From positions 1-64,000 of the forward strand of contig JAPNUX010000008.1 of NCBI GenBank assembly GCA_026626905.1: 64,000 nt of DNA, written 5' to 3'. How positions within the stretch are numbered: the first letter of the stretch is position 1; each line of letters begins with the position of its first letter. Under the pieces are notes generated by a model that was not told the DNA's origin, ran no database searches, and worked only from the letters and a program-made list of their open reading frames with translations. Source of the stretch: Desulfurococcus sp. GTDB taxonomy: Archaea; Thermoproteota; Thermoprotei_A; Sulfolobales; Desulfurococcaceae. The position numbers were made by a program, and so were the translations under genes. This document shows positions 53,310-62,506 of this stretch, piece after piece.

Positions 53310-53452
53310 GCAGGAGATGTAAGCCCCGTGCCGTTGGGCTTGAAGGAGACCCATGACCCACCCTAGAGATAAGTAGGTGGATGAGGGCTAAGACCCTGCA
53401 CTCAAACATAAAATAAAATATTCGAATAATTGAAATGAGAGTACAGGGTTGA
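53310..53452 (+). mobile_element. Remnant of an IS200/IS605-like 3' end (copy 2 of a repeated element)
   Basis: This insert separates the two permease genes. It encodes, with one frameshift, a stretch like LGLKETHDPP and then SRWMRAKTLHSN, resembling a TnpB C-terminus, and shares GGTGGATGAGGGCTAAGACC and on (53377-53402) with the copy at 40974-40991. ACCCTGCACTC (53393-53403) can pair with GAGTACAGGGT (53438-53448) across an AT-rich loop, with one mismatch. No intact transposase is present. Confidence 0.42.
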
Positions 53453-53469
53453 ACGGTGAAACTGGATTG

Positions 53470-54267
53470 ATGGACTCTATTAGAGCAGTGCTTAAAGCCT
53501 ACTTTACATCTGAGCTTGTGAGGTCCAGTGGCTTCATCTATGGAATGCTCTCTATGTCCCTGTGGATCGTCCTGTTTGTTGCGCCTATAGAGCTCTTCGC
53601 TTCGCCGGGTGTTGATAGAAGCGTTATTGCAGGCTACATGTTTACAGCTGTCCTTGTCTTCTCATCGTATAGCACGGCTACATGGGATCTAGCCTGGGAG
53701 ATAAGGTGGTCTATGAGGAGTGGTGTACTCGAATACTACATTGTCAGCGGGCGGAGCCCGTTAATCCTGATTGCTGGTGTCGCCCCGGTGAGCTTGATAT
53801 GGCTTGCAGCAAGCCTTACACTAGTATACAGTGTATTCACGCTGCTACTAGCGCCTCCAGCATTTATAGTGGAGAACCCGCTGCTATTATTATACAGCTT
53901 TATTCTGCTAGGCGTAGTACTGCTAGCCCACACACTAGTTCTCGCCGGCTCCACGCTGAGCACTGGGACAAGCGGGCCTGTAATGGAGCTTATAAGCTGG
54001 ATACTCCCGATAGCTACAGGTGGTTTAACACCACTCTCAAACCTCCCCGAGCAGGTTGCAGTAGTAGCCTTGCTAACACCCTACGCCTATCCAGCCGAGC
54101 TTGTTAGGAGGAGCTTATTAAATGCCCCGCTCAAGCTGCCGTTAAACGAGACACTCATGTATGGAACAGTATACAGCCTCCTATACTTAGCTGCAGCCTA
54201 CTGGTTCTTCATGAGAGAGTACAGGAGGATACTTAGAGAAGGCGTTAAAACCATTGGAATGTACTAG
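53470..54267 (+). CDS. ABC-2 type transporter permease (second of two)
   Basis: This is a six-helix ABC2 membrane protein similar in length to the first permease, with SGRSPLILIAGVAPVSLIWL and a LVLAGSTLSTGTSGPVMEL core segment. The ATG at 53470 starts a protein with a normal cytoplasmic N-terminus; a TTG at 53449 would add seven residues and overlaps the hairpin of the IS-like remnant. The remnant probably inserted between the two permease genes and left both intact. Confidence 0.85.
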   Translation: MDSIRAVLKAYFTSELVRSSGFIYGMLSMSLWIVLFVAPIELFASPGVDRSVIAGYMFTAVLVFSSYSTATWDLAWEIRWSMRSGVLEYYIVSGRSPLILIAGVAPVSLIWLAASLTLVYSVFTLLLAPPAFIVENPLLLLYSFILLGVVLLAHTLVLAGSTLSTGTSGPVMELISWILPIATGGLTPLSNLPEQVAVVALLTPYAYPAELVRRSLLNAPLKLPLNETLMYGTVYSLLYLAAAYWFFMREYRRILREGVKTIGMY

Positions 54268-54290
54268 CCGTGCAGTAAAGGGGGTTAACG

Positions 54291-54752
54291 GTGAGCGAGC
54301 CTAGAGGTGGACGCGTAGTCTACACGATAGGCCATAGTAATAGAAGCCTCGAGGAGTTCCATAGACTGCTATCAAAGTACAGAGTGGAGGTGGTAGTTGA
54401 TGTGCGACGGTTCCCTAAGTCTAAGAAGTACCCTTACTTCAACCGTGAGAGCCTTGAGGAATCCCTGAGGAGGCTGGGCGTAGATTACATGTGGCTAGGA
54501 GACCTCCTCGGAGGCTACAGGGAGGGCGGGTACGAGAGCTATGTGAAGACTGCAGGCTACAGGGAAGGGATTACGAGACTCATAGAGGTAGCAGGGTCAG
54601 GTAGAATCATAGCTGTAATGTGCAGTGAGAAACTATGGTTTAAATGCCATAGGAGGTTTATAGCGGATACACTTGTAGAGGAGGGCTTCAAAGTCCTACA
54701 CATCATAGACGAAGACAGGGTACAGGAGCATAAGCTTAAAGCTACACGGTGA
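54291..54752 (+). CDS. DUF488 family protein
   Basis: The DUF488 signature is clear: VYTIGHSNRSLEEF near residue 10, VVVDVRRFPKSKKYPYFNRE near residue 33, and CSEKLWFKCHRRFIAD near residue 108 with the conserved CxEKxxxxCHR. The family is small, soluble and of unproven activity, with a suspected nucleotide or nucleic-acid role. It is 153 residues, complete, and begins at a GTG 23 bases after the permease stop. Confidence 0.88.
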   Translation: MSEPRGGRVVYTIGHSNRSLEEFHRLLSKYRVEVVVDVRRFPKSKKYPYFNRESLEESLRRLGVDYMWLGDLLGGYREGGYESYVKTAGYREGITRLIEVAGSGRIIAVMCSEKLWFKCHRRFIADTLVEEGFKVLHIIDEDRVQEHKLKATR

Positions 54753-54847
54753 GCAAGGTTAACGTTAGAGCAGGCAGGCTTCTACTCCAGTTATATTAAA
54801 CCCAGGTTTCTAATTAGTAGAGATAAAAGCCTGCTTTTGAATGAAGG

Positions 54848-55768
54848 GTGGAAGGGTGGCCTCTATGGGCGGGCGTCAGAAGACAACTATATTCATGGTT
54901 AAGGAGAGGAAGAAGACTCAGGGTAGCCAGGAGAAAGGGTAGGGTTGTGGCGGGGATACCTGTCGGCATAGCCTTACCCACAAGCATTCTCAGCGTTGAG
55001 TCAACCCTCTTCTTGAAGTCTCTCAGAGTACACCAGGTTGCCAGGGTATCCTCTATATTCGGGGTTGAATCAGTATTCTTCTACCGCGAGTACTCTACTC
55101 CACTAGAGGAGTACAGGAGGCATAGAGAGCTCATTGAAGCCCTCTGGAGGTACTTCTTCACGCCGCCGTACCTTAGAAGGAGGCTTGTACCCCGAAACCC
55201 GCTACTACGCTATGTTGGCGCGCTACCCCCTATAAGACTCCAGGCTTTCGATGTGAAAGGAAAGCCTACGCGTGGAGAGGTTAGAGCAGCATACATAACA
55301 CTTAAAGAAGACGGGGTGACAGCACTACTCGATAACACCGAGGAGTATAAGGCTACTGGTGAGTGCAGTCCAGGTATCACGATGGTGAGAGTAGTAGACA
55401 CTGTAGAGAGGATTGCTGAGTGCATTAACGGAGACTACTACATGGGCCCTAAGTTATTCTTTAGTAACTCCCTGAAGAGGATACTCGAGGATGCAGAGAG
55501 CAGTGTGTTCAAGCTGGCGACAGATAAGACGGGAGCTGTACCATCACTCCGCGAGCTGAGAAAGCTGCGAGGGAGGAGAATCCTAGTCTTATTCGGGAGC
55601 CCGAAGAGAGACCTCTACGAGATATCAGCGGGAGAAGGCTTCAGCATACTAGACTACGCTGACGCAGTCTGGAATACAATACCAGGGCAGAATGTAGTCT
55701 CAGTTAGAACAGAAGAAGCAGTTGCAGCGACACTAAGCCTACTAAACTATTTTCTAGCACTTAGTTAA
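54848..55768 (+). CDS. SPOUT-fold RNA methyltransferase (DUF171/SPOUT1-like)
   Basis: The protein has the core of the SPOUT1-type methyltransferases: VVAGIPVGIALPTSILSVES near residue 32, VARVSSIFGVESVFFYREY near residue 64, and the deep-knot SAM-binding region ILVLFGSPKRDLYEISAGEG near residue 245, ending with NTIPGQNVVSVRTEEAVAATL. Archaeal relatives methylate RNA, possibly a uridine at N3; the target is unknown. The GTG at 54848 lies 25 bases after AGATAAAAG, so the message may be leaderless; the N-terminus before residue 30 is very basic. Confidence 0.82.
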   Translation: MEGWPLWAGVRRQLYSWLRRGRRLRVARRKGRVVAGIPVGIALPTSILSVESTLFLKSLRVHQVARVSSIFGVESVFFYREYSTPLEEYRRHRELIEALWRYFFTPPYLRRRLVPRNPLLRYVGALPPIRLQAFDVKGKPTRGEVRAAYITLKEDGVTALLDNTEEYKATGECSPGITMVRVVDTVERIAECINGDYYMGPKLFFSNSLKRILEDAESSVFKLATDKTGAVPSLRELRKLRGRRILVLFGSPKRDLYEISAGEGFSILDYADAVWNTIPGQNVVSVRTEEAVAATLSLLNYFLALS

Positions 55769-55812
55769 GCAAAGAATATATTCCTGGAGTGAAAAACGTT
55801 TAGTGCTGTACC

Positions 55813-55838
55813 TTCATATTTTATCTACCGAATATGAA
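55813..55838. promoter_or_regulatory. Inverted repeat upstream of the PTS operon (operator candidate)
   Basis: TTCATATT (55813-55820), ten bases, then AATATGAA (55831-55838) form perfect 8-base arms. Promoter-like GGTTTTTAAGGG (55846-55857) and ATAAAATATATT (55869-55880) follow, about 45 to 85 bases upstream of the gene. The spacing suits a dimeric regulator controlling sugar uptake; none is encoded nearby. Confidence 0.4.
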
Positions 55839-55922
55839 AATCAACCGGTTTTTAAGGGAATCCTATACATAAAATATATTAGCTAGTTCTATAATTAATA
55901 TAGGAACACTAGGGTGGTACTA

Positions 55923-57656
55923 GTGAATCCTAGCCTTAGAGAAGGGTACTGGCAGCAACCTTTATTGATAGTACTCACACTTCTGGTTGCAATAGCGTTA
56001 TCTCCTATCTCTGCTGCTACTACAGGAAGTGAGGCAACTCTTATAACACCGGGCCAATTAATCGCAATAGTAGTACTCGTGGTAATAGCGGTCTTCGAAT
56101 TCCTGGGTTATAGACCTATAGGAATAGGTGAGCCCCTTACAATTGGAACACTAACTGGTATAATCGTGGGACTTCCCCTTCCTACAGCCCTTGCGTTGTC
56201 AGCACTACTTGAACTAGTATATTTAGGGGTTTACCCGATAGGTGGTGCTGCTGCACCAGACGCTCTTGTTGCTACGGTTATCGCGGTACTCTTTGCGAAG
56301 ATCTTAGGGTATACAACTATAGCGGCTGAGCAATTATCCTCGCTCGTAGCTCTCGCAGTACCTATAGGTATTCTTTCAATGTACGTCGAGGTGGTTCTTG
56401 CTAGAGCTGGGTGCACAATATATGCTCACTTGGCTGATGCCGTAATAGAACGAGGTAACGTTGATAGACTGTACCCCATAGTAGCTGCTGGTACATTCCA
56501 GTGGGCTATATCAAAGGCGATACCGATCCTAGTGGTAGGAGCGCTTGGACTTTCACCTTCAGCTGTAGAAGCGATCAGGGCTTTCGTCAATAATCCAGAT
56601 GTTGCTAGAGTCATGGGGGCGCTAGGCGTTGCCGGAGCAATGATGCCTGCAGTAGGTCTAGCATACCTGATGAAGCTCATGTTTAATAAAATGATGATAC
56701 CCTGGTTCCTTCTAGGTTATATTCTAGCAGCCTACTTTAACATGCCTATTCTTGGTATAGCTTTAATGCTTGTAGCATTATTATTTGCTATTAAGGCTGA
56801 TGAAGTAAAATCACTACTGGAATCTCTAGCAGCTACTGGTGGTGAAGCTGAGACAGTAAAGAAAAGAATGCTTTCAAGGAAAGACTTAGTAGCATTGTGG
56901 CTTAAGATAGCATTTACTAGCCAGTGGGCATGGAACTATGAACGTATGCAGGGGCAAGCCTATGCAGCCATCATCAAGAGCATTGAGAAGAAACTGAGGA
57001 AATCAAAGGAGGAGTTAATCAACTGGATGAAAGTGCACAACGAATTCTTCAATACTAATCCAGCGATGATTCCATTCATCATGGGACTTAACGTCTCTCT
57101 AGAAGAGGAAGGGGCTGACGCAGACACTATTAGGTCACTTAAAACAATGCTTATGGGCCCGCTTGCAGGGTTAGGTGATGGATTATTCTGGTTCACATGG
57201 AGGCCTATAGTCTACGGCTTGGGTGCGTCACTAGCCTTAGCTGGAAGCTTACTAGGTCCACTCCTTGCAACAGTTTTATGGGCTGTGCCAATCATACTGG
57301 TAACATGGTGGTTCCTGGTAGTCGGTTATAGGTATGGTGAAAGAGCCATCTCCTTAATACAAGGTGGGCAGCTAGAAGTTGTAAGAGAACTCGGAACAAT
57401 ACTAGCAATGGGTATCATAGGAGCACTCGGAGTAATGTATATTAACATTCATACGCCAGTGACAATAGCAGTTGGAGGAGGACAGGCCTTTGTATTACAG
57501 GATGCTCTCGACAAAATTCTCCCAAGACTTATTCCACTTCTAACCTTACTAGGAACTTACTGGTTGTATATGAAGGGTCTTACCCCAGGTAAAATCCTTA
57601 TAATAGTGTTCCTTACAGGATTCATACTAGGCCTTGCAGGACTTCTAGCAGTCTAA
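55923..57656 (+). CDS. Mannose-family PTS permease, fused EIIC-EIID
   Basis: One 577-residue protein holds both membrane components of a mannose-type phosphotransferase permease. Residues about 30-290 are EIIC (IGIGEPLTIGTLTGIIVGLP, then YLGVYPIGGAAAPDALVATV). Residues about 310-575 are EIID (LKIAFTSQWAWNYERMQGQA, then EFFNTNPAMIPFIMGLNVSL and LMGPLAGLGDGLFWFTWRPI). In bacteria these are normally separate genes. An additional N-terminal hydrophobic stretch precedes EIIC. The GTG at 55923 follows GGTGGT with four bases. PTS genes are rare in archaea; composition looks more AT-rich than neighbouring housekeeping genes. Confidence 0.93.
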   Translation: MNPSLREGYWQQPLLIVLTLLVAIALSPISAATTGSEATLITPGQLIAIVVLVVIAVFEFLGYRPIGIGEPLTIGTLTGIIVGLPLPTALALSALLELVYLGVYPIGGAAAPDALVATVIAVLFAKILGYTTIAAEQLSSLVALAVPIGILSMYVEVVLARAGCTIYAHLADAVIERGNVDRLYPIVAAGTFQWAISKAIPILVVGALGLSPSAVEAIRAFVNNPDVARVMGALGVAGAMMPAVGLAYLMKLMFNKMMIPWFLLGYILAAYFNMPILGIALMLVALLFAIKADEVKSLLESLAATGGEAETVKKRMLSRKDLVALWLKIAFTSQWAWNYERMQGQAYAAIIKSIEKKLRKSKEELINWMKVHNEFFNTNPAMIPFIMGLNVSLEEEGADADTIRSLKTMLMGPLAGLGDGLFWFTWRPIVYGLGASLALAGSLLGPLLATVLWAVPIILVTWWFLVVGYRYGERAISLIQGGQLEVVRELGTILAMGIIGALGVMYINIHTPVTIAVGGGQAFVLQDALDKILPRLIPLLTLLGTYWLYMKGLTPGKILIIVFLTGFILGLAGLLAV

Positions 57657-57737
57657 AAGCGCATAAAAGTTTCCATTGATTTTTTAAATAATCATTATTA
57701 CTTCCTGTTATAAAGTATACGGGTATGGCGGTTATCC

Positions 57738-58145
57738 ATGCCTAGAAAAATTATTATCATGGGGCACGGTAATTTTCCGAAAGCGTTAAAAGATACTGCT
57801 AAGCTACTCCTCGGGGAAACAGTAGACGAGAAGATTATCATAATAGAGCTACAACCAGAAGATACTGCGGAGAAAATAAGAAATGAATTATACTCAGCAC
57901 TAAATACAGTTGATGAAGCGCTGATATTCGCTGATATCTTCGGTGGTACTCCTTCTAGAGTAATTGCTGAAGTACTATTGAAGTCAACGTATAAGAGTGA
58001 AGCAGTTTTCGGCGTAAATCTCCCAATGCTACTTCAAGCTCTTCTCGAAATTGACGAGAAGGATGTTAAAACTCTTGCTGGGGAGATAATAGTTCAAGGG
58101 AGAGAATCTATAACTACTCTTTCTGAGAAGCTATCAGAATCATGA
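57738..58145 (+). CDS. Mannose-family PTS EIIA component
   Basis: This 135-residue EIIA-Man domain protein has the phosphorylatable histidine in IIMGHGNFPKAL (His10) and the FADIFGGTPSRVIAEVLL segment near residue 66 that shapes the active site, followed by GVNLPMLLQAL near residue 96. It would accept phosphate from HPr and pass it to EIIB. Here EIIA is a separate protein, not fused to EIIB. It has its own TATA-like TTATAAAGTATAC 25-30 bases upstream of the ATG. Confidence 0.93.
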   Translation: MPRKIIIMGHGNFPKALKDTAKLLLGETVDEKIIIIELQPEDTAEKIRNELYSALNTVDEALIFADIFGGTPSRVIAEVLLKSTYKSEAVFGVNLPMLLQALLEIDEKDVKTLAGEIIVQGRESITTLSEKLSES

Positions 58146-58290
58146 AATATTTTTATTTTAGTTTTAGTGTGGTTCTGTAAGCTTGCTTCCTGTAGAAACT
58201 GTGCTCTAAAAGGCTTAAATTAACTGTATGACTGTTGTTATTACTGTAATACTACTAAAATCTCAGAGTAAATGTTATGGTGATCTCTAA

Positions 58291-58797
58291 ATGCCCGTGA
58301 AATTAATTAGAATAGATGACCGCTATATTCACGGGCAGGTAACAGTTGGCTGGGTAAACGCATATAACATAAGTGAGATATGGGTAGTTGACGACGCACT
58401 AGCCACTAATGAGCTCTTGAAGAAAATCCAGGTAGCAATGGCACCACCCGGCAAGAAGGTTGAAGTACTTACACTTAATGAAGCAGTTGAAAGGCTCAAG
58501 AATAAATATTACAGTAAATCCAGCAATATAATGATAATATTTGCGACTCCAGAAGCTTGTAGAAGGGTACTAGAGAAAGCCCCGATAGAAGATATTAACT
58601 GGATAAATGTAGGACAGTCTGGCTGGAAGAAGGGGAAAACACTCGTAACTAAGAATTTTGCAGTTGACGAGAAAGATGTTGAGGAATTCGTGAAGCTCGC
58701 TAGTATGGGATATAAGCTTATCTATCAAATGTTACCCGATCATAAGCCAGAGGACTTCTACAGTATTCTAAAGAAGAAAGGGTTAATTAAGAGTTAA
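58291..58797 (+). CDS. Mannose-family PTS EIIB component
   Basis: EIIB transfers phosphate from EIIA to the incoming sugar. The phosphorylated histidine lies in LIRIDDRYIHGQVTVGWVNA (His14), followed by WVVDDALATNELLKKIQVAM and FATPEACRRVLE near residue 87, all typical of the mannose/sorbose family. At 168 residues it is complete. A 145-base AT-rich gap separates it from EIIA, with ACTACTAAAATCTCAG as a possible promoter. Confidence 0.93.
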   Translation: MPVKLIRIDDRYIHGQVTVGWVNAYNISEIWVVDDALATNELLKKIQVAMAPPGKKVEVLTLNEAVERLKNKYYSKSSNIMIIFATPEACRRVLEKAPIEDINWINVGQSGWKKGKTLVTKNFAVDEKDVEEFVKLASMGYKLIYQMLPDHKPEDFYSILKKKGLIKS

Positions 58798-58894
58798 CCT
58801 GGTTATTTATAATTGTTTGTTAAGAACGACATTTAGTATAAGGTATAAGTGTATAAGGAGCCCAGTATGTTCTAATGTTAGGTGGAAAGTAGCC

Positions 58895-60124
58895 GTGAAG
58901 ATCTGGGTATTAAAAGTTGATATAACTCCTAGTGAAGCCATCCCGTTGGCAGGGTATGCTTATAGAAAGGGAAGTGCTAGTGGAGTCTATGATAGAATTT
59001 ATAGTAGAATTCTACTTATAGACCATGTAGCTGTAGTATCCTTGGAATTACTCAACGTGGATGAAGAACTATGGAGGATAATAGCAGATATACTCAGCGA
59101 GAACCTAGGCCTCTCAGAAAGAGATGTTATTGTTACAGCAACTCACACACACTCTGCTCCTATTGCATCGAGAGAACTATTGCTAGATTTATGGGGAGCC
59201 GAGGAGTACACTGGAGTGGTTGAAAGATATAGAGAATTTATAGTTGACTCCATTAAGAAAGCTACCAAGGAACATGACATCATCGAATCCACCTTACATG
59301 CTGGTAGAGCTGTCGTGGAGGACATTTCATCAAATAGAGTGGATCCTAGCGGACCTATAGATAGAGAAGCCGTATTCCTACTAGATTCGAAGAGTAACTT
59401 TATAGCTGTAAATTTTGCATGTCATCCTACAGTTCTCCCCCCATCAAACAACATGGTTTCCGGAGATTTAGCAGGCGCTATAATGAGGCTTTTCGAGAAA
59501 ACATTCAGGGTAAGTATTTATCTTAACGGGGCAGCAGGCAATATCAGCACAAGGTTTACAAGGAGATCCCGGGATTACAGTGAAGTAACGAGATTAGCAG
59601 AGTTATTCTATTCTCAGGTTGCTAGAGGTATAAGGAATGTAGAAGCCATAGATGGTGATGTAGAATTAAAATGGGAGAAAATGAGTGTTAAAACCAGGAG
59701 GATCCCGAGCATCAGCGAATTAGACGTTTTAGAAGAACGCTTGCTTTCAGAACTTAAATCATCCCCACTCTCCGAGAAAAGTAAGAGCATAGAGAACAGC
59801 CTTTTGAGAATAAAGATCTTAAGAAGCTTATCGAGATACCTTGAGCGAAGGGAGAGCATAACTTTACATCTAGCGAAGTTAACTATAGGAGAAGAGTTCG
59901 CAGCAATATTCACTCCAGCTGAAATGTTTATTGAATACCAGATCGAGAGTAAGAAGGCCTCACCATATAAGTACACAATGTTTGTAGGCTACGCAAACGG
60001 ATATGTTGGGTACATACCATTCAGACCCTTAAGCGAGGAAGTCTATGAAGCAACAGTATCACTACTCGACCCATCTGAATACACTAGGATCCATGAAACA
60101 ATAAACAAATTACTAGCTCGATAG
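58895..60124 (+). CDS. Neutral/alkaline ceramidase-like hydrolase
   Basis: The protein begins MKIWVLKVDITPSEAIPLAG and contains TATHTHSAPIASREL near residue 80 with the zinc ligands of neutral ceramidases, NFACHPTVLPPS near residue 180, and NGAAGNISTRFTRRS near residue 210. At 409 residues it covers the N-terminal catalytic domain of the family but lacks the C-terminal immunoglobulin-like domain and any signal peptide. It is likely a cytoplasmic amidase or glycoside-type hydrolase. The GTG at 58895 follows GGTGG. Its position after EIIB suggests that it handles the imported, phosphorylated compound. Confidence 0.82.
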   Translation: MKIWVLKVDITPSEAIPLAGYAYRKGSASGVYDRIYSRILLIDHVAVVSLELLNVDEELWRIIADILSENLGLSERDVIVTATHTHSAPIASRELLLDLWGAEEYTGVVERYREFIVDSIKKATKEHDIIESTLHAGRAVVEDISSNRVDPSGPIDREAVFLLDSKSNFIAVNFACHPTVLPPSNNMVSGDLAGAIMRLFEKTFRVSIYLNGAAGNISTRFTRRSRDYSEVTRLAELFYSQVARGIRNVEAIDGDVELKWEKMSVKTRRIPSISELDVLEERLLSELKSSPLSEKSKSIENSLLRIKILRSLSRYLERRESITLHLAKLTIGEEFAAIFTPAEMFIEYQIESKKASPYKYTMFVGYANGYVGYIPFRPLSEEVYEATVSLLDPSEYTRIHETINKLLAR

Positions 60125-60485
60125 AAGACTACAAGCAGCATTTACGAAGAGAACTTTGCTACATGTAGCAGTATTCCGCACTCTCATGTATAACTAAAAG
60201 CCTACAGCTACCCTAGGCTAGCAGTCAGAATTACATTAATTTTACTACAGTTCAGGCTCGAATCTATACAACGTAAACTACTTGGGGATGTTTCACACGA
60301 TTATCACTGAAATATAGTGAAACACGATGCTTCCAGGCCGGAGATAAGAAGCCAGAAGTATTTAGGGGCAATCTAATCATTCTAGGATGCTCCAGGGTTT
60401 CACGGCATTAAAAGTATTTATGGGTTTAAGAACCTGTATATGCTTTAAAACCTGCTTACGTATAGTAGCGGTGAGGTGCTTAAGC
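60125..60485. other. 361 bp intergenic region with the ribosomal operon promoter
   Basis: No gene was found here. The right end carries TGCTTTAAAACC (about 60438-60450), a good BRE/TATA element about 40 bases before the L3 start. TGTTTCAC (60289-60296) and GTGAAACA (60317-60324) form an inverted repeat of unknown meaning. Short open stretches before 60486 in the L3 frame are not conserved-looking. Confidence 0.55.
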
Positions 60486-61676
60486 ATGGGTCATAGGAAG
60501 CTGCACGCGCCTAGGCACGGTAGCCTTGGAGTGAGGCCTAGAAAGAGAGCAAGAGAGCTGACGCCGAGAGTTAAGAGGTGGCCGAGTAAATCGTGGTTTG
60601 AGATACTAGTGGAGAAACTTGGTGGTGAAGCTACCTCACGCGGGATTTCAGTGAAACCGGTGCTCCTAGGGTTCCCTGTATATAAGGCTGGGATGACTCA
60701 CGCAGTGATCATTGAGGATAGACCTAACACCCCGCTGACTGGTAAAGAGGTTTTTACACCTGTGACAGTTCTCGATGCACCCCCAGTTGTAATTCTAGGT
60801 GTGAGAGCATACTATGTTGACGAGCAGGGGTACTTGAAGAGTAAGGGGGAGGTCTGGAGGGATCCTGTTGACGCAGTAGTAAAAGTCTACGAGGAGCTCT
60901 ACTCTAGAAACCCGCTTATAGGTTTAAGTGCTGTGGAGGCTGCGAGAAAATACCTGCACGGGCTGGGGAGACTCAACCACGGGCTTGTTAAGCCGGATCC
61001 CTCCGGTAGATACGGGTATAAGTTTACTGCTGAGAGTAGTGAGAGCGAGATTAAAGAAGTTCTCAGCGGTGACATAGCAGCTGTCAGTGTTATAGCCTCC
61101 ACTATACCAGTTCTCTCCGGGATAGGTAAGAAGAAGCCTGAGATAGTTGAAGTGAGAGTAGGCGGGGGTAGTATTGACGAGAGAGTCAAGTACGCTGAAT
61201 CCATTCTAGGAGGCTACGTGAAAGTCTCAGATGTCTTCATGGAGGGACAGCTACTTGATGTAATCGGGGTCACCAAGGGTAAAGGGTTCCAGGGTGTTAT
61301 AAAGAGGTTTGGAGTAAAGGAGCTGCCTAGATGGCATAAGCATAGGAAGGGTAGTAGGAAGATTGGTGCGAGGAGCCCTGGCTTCGGTACTATGAGTGAG
61401 ACTCCTCAAGCCGGGCAGACAGGATTCCATAGGAGAACAGAGTACAATAAGAGAGTCTTGAAGATAGGGTTGAATGGGCTTGAGGTGACAGTTAAAGGCG
61501 GCTTCCTCCACTATGGGCTGGTGTACGGGCCCTACGTGCTCTTAAAGGGCTCTGTTATAGGTCCAGCTAAGAGAATGCTCGTGCTCCGCCACCCTATAAG
61601 ACCAGATTTAAAGTGGCTTCCTCTCTCAGCACCTAGAATAGTCTATTTAAGCCTTGAGAGCAAGCAGGGAGTGTAG
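60486..61676 (+). CDS. rpl3: Large-subunit ribosomal protein L3 (uL3)
   Basis: The product starts [20 protein letters not shown], the archaeal/eukaryotic L3 N-terminus, and contains [20 protein letters not shown] near residue 68, [20 protein letters not shown] near residue 265 and the tip loop [21 protein letters not shown] near residue 295 (given here in part: [20 protein letters not shown]). The ATG at 60486 follows GAGGTG. At 396 residues it is longer than most archaeal L3 proteins, with the extra length in the middle part. It is the first gene of the L3-L4-L23-L2 operon. Confidence 0.95.
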   Translation: MGHRKLHAPRHGSLGVRPRKRARELTPRVKRWPSKSWFEILVEKLGGEATSRGISVKPVLLGFPVYKAGMTHAVIIEDRPNTPLTGKEVFTPVTVLDAPPVVILGVRAYYVDEQGYLKSKGEVWRDPVDAVVKVYEELYSRNPLIGLSAVEAARKYLHGLGRLNHGLVKPDPSGRYGYKFTAESSESEIKEVLSGDIAAVSVIASTIPVLSGIGKKKPEIVEVRVGGGSIDERVKYAESILGGYVKVSDVFMEGQLLDVIGVTKGKGFQGVIKRFGVKELPRWHKHRKGSRKIGARSPGFGTMSETPQAGQTGFHRRTEYNKRVLKIGLNGLEVTVKGGFLHYGLVYGPYVLLKGSVIGPAKRMLVLRHPIRPDLKWLPLSAPRIVYLSLESKQGV

Positions 61677-61687
61677 GTGAATAGATA

Positions 61688-62506
61688 ATGGTTTACGAGA
61701 TAGTAGTTGTACCAGCTATAGGGGGAAGCCTCAAGGTACCCGTCTACAATGCTGATGGTAGCGTGGTAGGCGAGGTAGAGCTGCCAGAAGTATTCAAGAT
61801 ACCTGTACGCAAGGATCTCGTGAGAAGAGCATTTCACTCAGCTTTCACAGCAATGCTTCAGCCTAAAGGAAGAGACCCGATGGCTGGTAAGAGAACAACA
61901 GCAAAGTACTGGGGTGTAGGGTACGGGCTTGCAAGAGTCCCTAGGCTACCTAACGGTACAGCTAGATTCGTAGTAAGCACTCGTAAAGGGCATGCAGCAT
62001 TCCCTCCTAGAACAGATGAAAGAATACACGAGGAGATCAATAAGAAGGAGAAGGCTGCCGCGATAGCTTCAGCTCTAGCAGCTACATCAAGAGTTGAAAT
62101 GGTAAGAGGGAGAGGACATGTCTTCAGTGTTGAGAAGCTACCTGTAGTAGTCTCCGATGAAGTTGAGACAGCAGTATCCAGGGCAGCGCAGGCTAGAGAG
62201 TACCTCGCGAAAATCGGCTTGTGGAGTGACGTGGAGAGAGCTGCAAGCGGCACAGGTATTAGAGCAGGTAGAGGGAAAATGAGGGGTCGACGGTACGTGG
62301 AACCACGCAGCATTCTCTTCGTACTCTCAAGCTACAATGCTCCGCTTGCTAGAGCTGTTAGAAACATGCCTGGTGTCGACGTGGCGACCCCAGGAAACCT
62401 AGGGATTATTCATCTAGCCCCGGGCGGCGTGCCTGGGAGGCTTACAGTTATATCTACAAGGGCTCTCAGCGAGGTAGCCTCGAGATTCAAGGTGGTGTTT
62501 CTATGA
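61688..62506 (+). CDS. rpl4: Large-subunit ribosomal protein L4 (uL4)
   Basis: The archaeal L4 pattern is complete: [20 protein letters not shown] near residue 37, the tunnel-lining loop with [20 protein letters not shown] near residue 58 and [20 protein letters not shown] near residue 100, then [20 protein letters not shown] near residue 190. It is 272 residues. L23 begins in an ATGA overlap with its stop codon, so translation is coupled. Confidence 0.96.
   Translation: MVYEIVVVPAIGGSLKVPVYNADGSVVGEVELPEVFKIPVRKDLVRRAFHSAFTAMLQPKGRDPMAGKRTTAKYWGVGYGLARVPRLPNGTARFVVSTRKGHAAFPPRTDERIHEEINKKEKAAAIASALAATSRVEMVRGRGHVFSVEKLPVVVSDEVETAVSRAAQAREYLAKIGLWSDVERAASGTGIRAGRGKMRGRRYVEPRSILFVLSSYNAPLARAVRNMPGVDVATPGNLGIIHLAPGGVPGRLTVISTRALSEVASRFKVVFL

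Noticed and set aside
60289-60324. Inverted repeat TGTTTCAC / GTGAAACA upstream of L3
   Set aside because: It lies more than 160 bases from the L3 start, is far from the TATA element, and has no poly-T or box motif to give it a role.
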